Shown in pieces: positions 7,145 to 9,994 of a stretch of 9,994 nucleotides of DNA. Below the pieces are notes generated by a model. That model was not told the DNA's origin and did no database searches. It saw nothing but the letters and a program-made list of their open reading frames with translations. The stretch spans positions 1 to 9,994 of the forward strand of contig JAHDCB010000051.1 in NCBI GenBank assembly GCA_020630035.1, read 5' to 3'. This DNA comes from Gammaproteobacteria bacterium. Lineage in GTDB: Bacteria; Pseudomonadota; Gammaproteobacteria; Chromatiales; Chromatiaceae. The stretch's first letter is position 1. Each line of letters begins with the position of its first letter. A program made the position numbers and the translations under genes.

Positions 7145-7405
7145 TCAAAAGCTGTAGTGGTATCTCAGTTGCGCAATAAAAATGTGATCGTCTGTTACTT
7201 TGTATACAATCCGGTGTTCATCGTTAATGCGCCGCGACCAGTAGCCGGATAATCCATGCTTTAACTGTTCAGGTTTGCCAACCCCTGTAAAAGGCTCCCG
7301 TTGAATATCTTTTATCAGAGTGTTAATGCGTTTAAGTATGGATTTGTCAGTTTTCTGCCAGTACAAATAGTTATCCCACGCTTTGCTGGAAAAAGTGAGT
7401 TTCAT
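7145..7405 (-). CDS. yoeB: YoeB family ribosome-dependent mRNA endonuclease toxin
   Basis: YoeB binds the ribosome and cleaves mRNA in the A site, stopping translation; YefM neutralises it. The 86-residue product aligns end to end with E. coli YoeB (84 residues), sharing for example YLYWQKTDK and LSGYWSRRI. All key catalytic residues sit at E. coli positions: Glu46, Arg65, His83 and Tyr84. Two extra residues (Ser-Phe) follow the usual C-terminal RYHY. The ATG at 7405 overlaps the yefM stop by 4 nt (ATGA), giving translational coupling. The gene converges on the helicase gene with 43 bp between stops. It appears intact and probably functional. Confidence 0.95.
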   Translation of the reverse strand: MKLTFSSKAWDNYLYWQKTDKSILKRINTLIKDIQREPFTGVGKPEQLKHGLSGYWSRRINDEHRIVYKVTDDHIFIAQLRYHYSF

Positions 7406-7653
7406 TCGGTTAATTCATGCTCGGTACCACCACCAGCCTCAAGCTCCGCTATTGACTCCAGCAAGTGCTGTGCATTTGCTGGCGAGCGCAGTAAGTAGGC
7501 AGTTTCTTCCATTGCCTGAAAATCATCTAACGATACCATCACTACGGGAGGCTCTCGTTTCCGGGTAATGATGACTGGGTCGTGGTCATGACATACTTTT
7601 TCCATTGTTTTTGCCAGGTTGGCACGTGCAGCGGTATAGCTTATAGCGTTCAT
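7402..7653 (-). CDS. yefM: YefM antitoxin (Phd/YefM family)
   Basis: YefM wraps YoeB to block its nuclease and represses the operon by DNA binding. From the ATG at 7653 the product is 83 residues, the same length as E. coli YefM. The N-terminal Phd/YefM DNA-binding domain begins MNAISYTAARANLAKTM, with ITRKREPPVVMVSLDDFQAM in the middle. The toxin-contact segment contains EETAYLLRSPANA (about residues 49-61), nearly identical to E. coli. The C-terminus is Gly/Glu-rich. The reading frame stays open for 36 codons further upstream, but that part contains the operator and promoter and does not match the family, so the ATG at 7653 is preferred; GGGAA lies just upstream. It overlaps yoeB by 4 nt. 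Confidence 0.94.
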   Translation of the reverse strand: MNAISYTAARANLAKTMEKVCHDHDPVIITRKREPPVVMVSLDDFQAMEETAYLLRSPANAQHLLESIAELEAGGGTEHELTE

Positions 7654-7675
7654 AGAAGTTCCCAAAACCTTGGTC

Positions 7676-7693
7676 TGTACATAAAAATGTACA
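7676..7693. promoter_or_regulatory. Paired TGTACA operator of yefM-yoeB
   Basis: Two TGTACA hexamers (7676-7681 and 7688-7693) are separated by 6 bp, 12 bp centre to centre, so they lie on about the same face of the helix. TGTACA is the known core recognised by E. coli YefM, whose operator also has two such palindromes. The site lies 22 bp upstream of the yefM start and just downstream of the predicted promoter, suited to autorepression. Confidence 0.8.
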
Positions 7694-7704
7694 TATAATG
7701 TGGC

Positions 7705-7734
7705 AGCATAGTAGTATAGTAACAAGACTGTCAA
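7705..7734 (-). promoter_or_regulatory. Predicted sigma70 promoter of yefM-yoeB
   Basis: On the minus strand a perfect -35 box TTGACA (7734-7729) is followed by an 18-bp spacer and TATGCT (7710-7705) as the -10. Transcription would start near 7698, placing the TGTACA pair inside the first transcribed bases, where bound YefM would block initiation or escape. An upstream promoter for waaF in the opposite direction was not found. Confidence 0.6.
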
Positions 7735-7806
7735 TTCGGGTACATTTTTCGCTCGCTGCACGAATCGTTTGATCTGGCCAAAACCCTTATAAGCTGGAGT
7801 TTGTGA

Positions 7807-8829
7807 GTGGCGATTCTGGTAGTTGGCCCGTCTTGGGTCGGTGATATAGTGATGGCGCAGAGTTTGTTTTGGGCACTCAGGCAGCGTCAGTCACAGGTGC
7901 AGATTGATGTGTTGGCTCCGGCCTGGAGCTTGCCGTTGTTACGCCATATGCCGGAGGTGCGTACCGGCATCTGTTCGCCCTTTGAGCATGGTCAGTTAGG
8001 GCTACGGGCGCGTTGGGCACTGGGCAGGTCTTTACGTGGGCGGTATGAGCAGGCGATTGTGTTGCCGAATGCCTGGAAGTCGGCGTTGGTACCCTGGGCA
8101 GCGCGTATTCCGCAACGTACCGGTTGGCTTGGTGAGGGGCGTTGGGGTTTGTTAAATGATGTGCGACATTTGGATACGCAGCGTCTGCCGCAGATGGTGC
8201 AGCGTTTTGTGGCACTTTCTCAGCCCGTTGGTGCGGTTGAGGCGCCTGTGGTCAGCCCACCTCAGTTGCAGGTATCACCGGCTGAGGTGCAGACGGCGTT
8301 GCAGCAACGCCGCTTGGTGGTTTCTGCACCTGTGCTGGCGTTATGTCCGGGGGCGGCGTATGGCCCGGCGAAGCGCTGGCCGGCGGCTTCTTATGCGGCA
8401 TTGGCGCAGCATTGGCAACGCCAAGGGGGCGTGGTCTGGTTGTTTGGTTCAGAGCAGGATCAGCCGGCCTGTGCGGAGATTCAGCAGCTGTGTGGTGCAG
8501 TTTGCACAGATTTGAGCGGACACCTGAAGCTGTCTGAGACAGTGGCGTTGTTGTCTGTTGCGACGGTGGTGGTGAGTAATGATTCTGGCCTGATGCATGT
8601 TGCGGCAGCATTGATGCGCCCGGTGGTTGCTGTGTATGGTTCAACCTCGCCTGTATTTGCGCCGCCGTTGTCTCAGTGTCACAGGGTTTTTTATCTGGAT
8701 CTTGAGTGTAGTCCCTGCCGCAAGCGCGAATGTCCATTGGGGCATCTGGCTTGTTTGCACCAGATTACGGTGGCTCAGGTGTGGGGTGCTGTGCAGGAGC
8801 TGGCAGCGGAATATGGTGCAACATGTTGA
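7807..8829 (+). CDS. waaF: ADP-heptose:LPS heptosyltransferase II
   Basis: WaaF adds the second L-glycero-D-manno-heptose to the LPS inner core at the cytoplasmic face of the inner membrane. The 340-residue length is typical of this GT9-family enzyme. The N-terminal Rossmann fold begins MAILVVGPSWVGDIVMAQSL with the Gly-rich donor-site loop. The C-terminal domain carries CPGAAYGPAKRWP (180-192), SNDSGLMHVAAAL (257-269) and VYGSTSPVFAPPLS (276-289). A cysteine cluster (Cys301, 304, 309, 316) near the end is usual in WaaF. The start is GTG at 7807 with GGAG (7796-7799) 7 nt upstream; an in-frame TGA at 7804 rules out anything longer. The next gene starts 10 bp after the stop, so they are probably co-transcribed. 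Codons here end in G far more often than in the cassette genes. The family call is secure. Confidence 0.96.
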   Translation: MAILVVGPSWVGDIVMAQSLFWALRQRQSQVQIDVLAPAWSLPLLRHMPEVRTGICSPFEHGQLGLRARWALGRSLRGRYEQAIVLPNAWKSALVPWAARIPQRTGWLGEGRWGLLNDVRHLDTQRLPQMVQRFVALSQPVGAVEAPVVSPPQLQVSPAEVQTALQQRRLVVSAPVLALCPGAAYGPAKRWPAASYAALAQHWQRQGGVVWLFGSEQDQPACAEIQQLCGAVCTDLSGHLKLSETVALLSVATVVVSNDSGLMHVAAALMRPVVAVYGSTSPVFAPPLSQCHRVFYLDLECSPCRKRECPLGHLACLHQITVAQVWGAVQELAAEYGATC

Positions 8830-8839
8830 GGGTGCCAGT

Positions 8840-9235
8840 ATGCGTGGTCTGGTGTTAGTGGCACATGGCAGCCGCCGTGCGGCGGCGAATGTGGAGGTGG
8901 CTGAGTTGGCTCGGCAGGTGGCGTTGCAGGCTGGTGCGCGTTATGGGGTGGTGACGCATGGCTTTCTGGAGATGGCGGAGCCATCCATTCCGGATGCCAT
9001 TCAGCAGGCGATTGATGCGGGCGCGACTGAGGTGGTGGTGGTGCCGTATTTTTTGTCAGCGGGCCGTCATGTGACTGAAGATATTCCGCGACAGGTTCGT
9101 CGTAAGCAGGCTGATTGCTCTGCAGTTCGGATGACGATAGCGCCGTATCTGGGGGCACTTGCAACTATACCTGATTTGCTGTTAAAGTTGGCTAGTGGCT
9201 CATTATCTTGCGAAACAGAGCAGAGGTTGGCTTAA
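8840..9235 (+). CDS. cbiX: CbiX/SirB-type short chelatase (sirohydrochlorin chelatase family)
   Basis: This 131-residue protein matches the short, single-domain class II chelatases, which insert Co2+ or Fe2+ into sirohydrochlorin for cobalamin or siroheme synthesis and act as dimers. The N-terminus LVLVAHGSR holds the first active-site His (His9). GFLEMAEPSIPDAI (41-54) is the family's substrate-side motif. VVVVPYFLSAGRHVTEDIP (65-83) gives the second active-site His (His77). About 120-130 residues is normal for CbiX-S. The metal and pathway cannot be told from the sequence. The open frame extends upstream inside waaF, but ATG 8840 fits the family start and has GAGGGT (8828-8833) 6 nt before it; that ribosome site overlaps the waaF stop, suggesting coupled translation. 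No cobalamin or siroheme genes are nearby. Confidence 0.9.
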   Translation: MRGLVLVAHGSRRAAANVEVAELARQVALQAGARYGVVTHGFLEMAEPSIPDAIQQAIDAGATEVVVVPYFLSAGRHVTEDIPRQVRRKQADCSAVRMTIAPYLGALATIPDLLLKLASGSLSCETEQRLA

Positions 9236-9240
9236 AGTCA

Positions 9241-9308
9241 GGCGTAGTAGAAATTTATTTGTTGACCTCAAGTGGGTGCTAACTAGTCTTTAACTCGCTT
9301 TCTACGCC
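9241..9308. repeat. Bulged inverted repeat downstream of the chelatase gene
   Basis: GGCGTAG (9241-9247) is the exact complement of CTACGCC (9302-9308). The pairing continues as AAA/TTT after a 3-nt bulge, giving a stem of about 10 bp around a loop of about 45 nt. It begins 5 nt after the stop codon. There is no T-run on the right, so it is not a standard terminator. No target-site duplication flanks it, and the loop is too short to hold a gene. It may be an mRNA 3' structure, the remnant of a small mobile repeat, or chance. Confidence 0.4.
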
Positions 9309-9399
9309 CAGAAAGAATATAAATTATTGATTTTACTTGTGATAACATTTCGGAAACTGAATTATTAGATTCCCCCTGAAATTGGGAGTGTTGCCTGAG

Positions 9400-9432
9400 T
9401 ATAATTTAGACATGACTCATGATATGTATAAT
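9400..9432 (+). promoter_or_regulatory. Candidate promoter of the lipoprotein gene
   Basis: The 221-bp gap 9236-9456 is AT-rich towards its right end. Two perfect TATAAT hexamers occur at 9400-9405 and 9427-9432. Neither has a strong -35; 17 bp upstream of the first is TGAAAT. The palindrome CATGACTCATG (9411-9421) lies between them and could be an operator. AAAAGGT (9443-9449) supplies the ribosome site for the ATG at 9457. Confidence 0.4.
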
Positions 9433-9456
9433 TGGTCTTGAGAAAAGGTATCTGTT

Positions 9457-9994
9457 ATGTACTACGTAATATTATTATCTCTGGTCTTTTTGGCTGGATG
9501 CGGTGGAGGTAACAACAGTGGTAACAATGTTGATACCGTACCTCCGGTAATACAAGCTGTTGATCCGGCGGACCGTAGTAATATCACTGATGTTAAGAAA
9601 ACACTGGTTTATACTATAACAGATGCCAGATCAAATATCGATGAAGCAAGTTTAATCGTAAAAGTGAACGGTAATGATCGGTCGGAATCAGCCCGCTACC
9701 AGAATCAACAATTATCTGTTACACCAGGTGCACCTAATAATTACTGGACGGCAGGTGTGTTGACAATCATGGTAGAGGTGGCGGATAAAGCAGGCAATAA
9801 AGTATCTCAGACCTTTACGTATACAGTACAACCTGCGACATCAGCACTGCCCGTAGCAAATCCTGCATCAGGGTTTGCACCATTAACCGTGAAGTTAACG
9901 CCTTTCAATACGACTAGCGCGGCAATTGAAACCTATGAGTGGGACTTTGATGGCGATGGTAACTATGATGTACAGGAAACAGTCGGGCGTAATC
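9457..9994 (+). CDS. Lipoprotein with Ig-like region and PKD domain (5' part, runs off the window)
   Basis: The first 179 residues of a larger surface or periplasmic lipoprotein are present. MYYVILLSLVFLAGC is a short signal peptide with lipobox LAGC (Cys15 would be lipidated); it lacks the usual Lys/Arg after Met. A Gly/Asn-rich tether follows (16-25). Residues about 28-125 look like a beta-sandwich Ig-like domain: TVPPVIQAVDP, then alternating strands and VEVADKAGNKVSQTFTYTV. From about 132 a PKD domain begins, with PASGFAPLTVKL and the hallmark YEWDFDGDGNYD (160-171). Proteins of this layout usually continue with further PKD repeats or an enzymatic or adhesive domain; what follows here is unknown. 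An in-frame TGA at 9439-9441 rules out a longer N-terminus, and an AAGG ribosome site lies upstream. The residue after Cys (Gly16) is not Asp, so outer-membrane sorting is expected by the E. coli rule. Confidence 0.8.
   Translation, partial: MYYVILLSLVFLAGCGGGNNSGNNVDTVPPVIQAVDPADRSNITDVKKTLVYTITDARSNIDEASLIVKVNGNDRSESARYQNQQLSVTPGAPNNYWTAGVLTIMVEVADKAGNKVSQTFTYTVQPATSALPVANPASGFAPLTVKLTPFNTTSAAIETYEWDFDGDGNYDVQETVGRN

Noticed and set aside
7654..7761. N-terminal extension of yefM by 36 codons
   Set aside because: It would read through the promoter and the TGTACA operator, and does not match the 83-residue family length.
7877..8737. Two long minus-strand open frames (7877-8215 and 8252-8737) opposite waaF
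   Set aside because: Products are Pro/Ala/His/Thr-rich with no family features. They are shadows of the G-ending codons of waaF, which is certain on the plus strand.

Overview
The window looks like chromosomal DNA of a non-enteric gammaproteobacterium. The SSB has the gammaproteobacterial pattern, with Trp40/Trp54/Trp88 in Escherichia coli positions and a GQDRYTTE segment. NuoA is the short bacterial type, and a heptosyltransferase II gene shows a Gram-negative LPS inner core. Base composition is moderate. The species cannot be told from this window alone.

Layout. (1) Positions 1-306, minus strand: start of nuoA, the first gene of a complex I operon, divergent from ssb (415-867, plus). (2) Positions 949-7101, plus strand: three large genes. 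They encode a membrane-anchored TerB_N/TerB/TerB_C protein, a BrxD-like (DUF2791-type) P-loop ATPase and an Lhr/BrxHI-like superfamily 2 helicase. This composition and order match the three-gene anti-phage system Shango (TerB protein + ATPase + helicase). The first two genes are separated by an unusual 217-bp gap that begins with what looks like the broken 5' end of a PIN-domain toxin gene; the last two are 5 bp apart. (3) Positions 7145-7653, minus strand: an intact yefM-yoeB toxin-antitoxin pair, convergent with the helicase gene, with a paired TGTACA operator and a promoter upstream. (4) Positions 7807-9235, plus strand: waaF (ADP-heptose:LPS heptosyltransferase II) and a short CbiX/SirB-type chelatase gene, tightly coupled. 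(5) Positions 9457-9994, plus strand: start of a lipoprotein gene with an Ig-like region and a PKD domain, running off the window.

How it fits together. Housekeeping genes (nuoA, ssb, waaF, chelatase) surround an accessory block of about 6.8 kb (about 900-7700) holding a probable phage-defence cassette, a decayed toxin fragment and a working-looking toxin-antitoxin module, which is how a small defence island would look. In the proposed model the TerB protein sits at the inner membrane while the ATPase and helicase act on DNA; this is inferred from domains only. No rRNA, tRNA, CRISPR array, transposase or integrase was seen. No gene-free stretch exceeds 300 bp; the longest are 3325-3541 and 9236-9456, and both are described.
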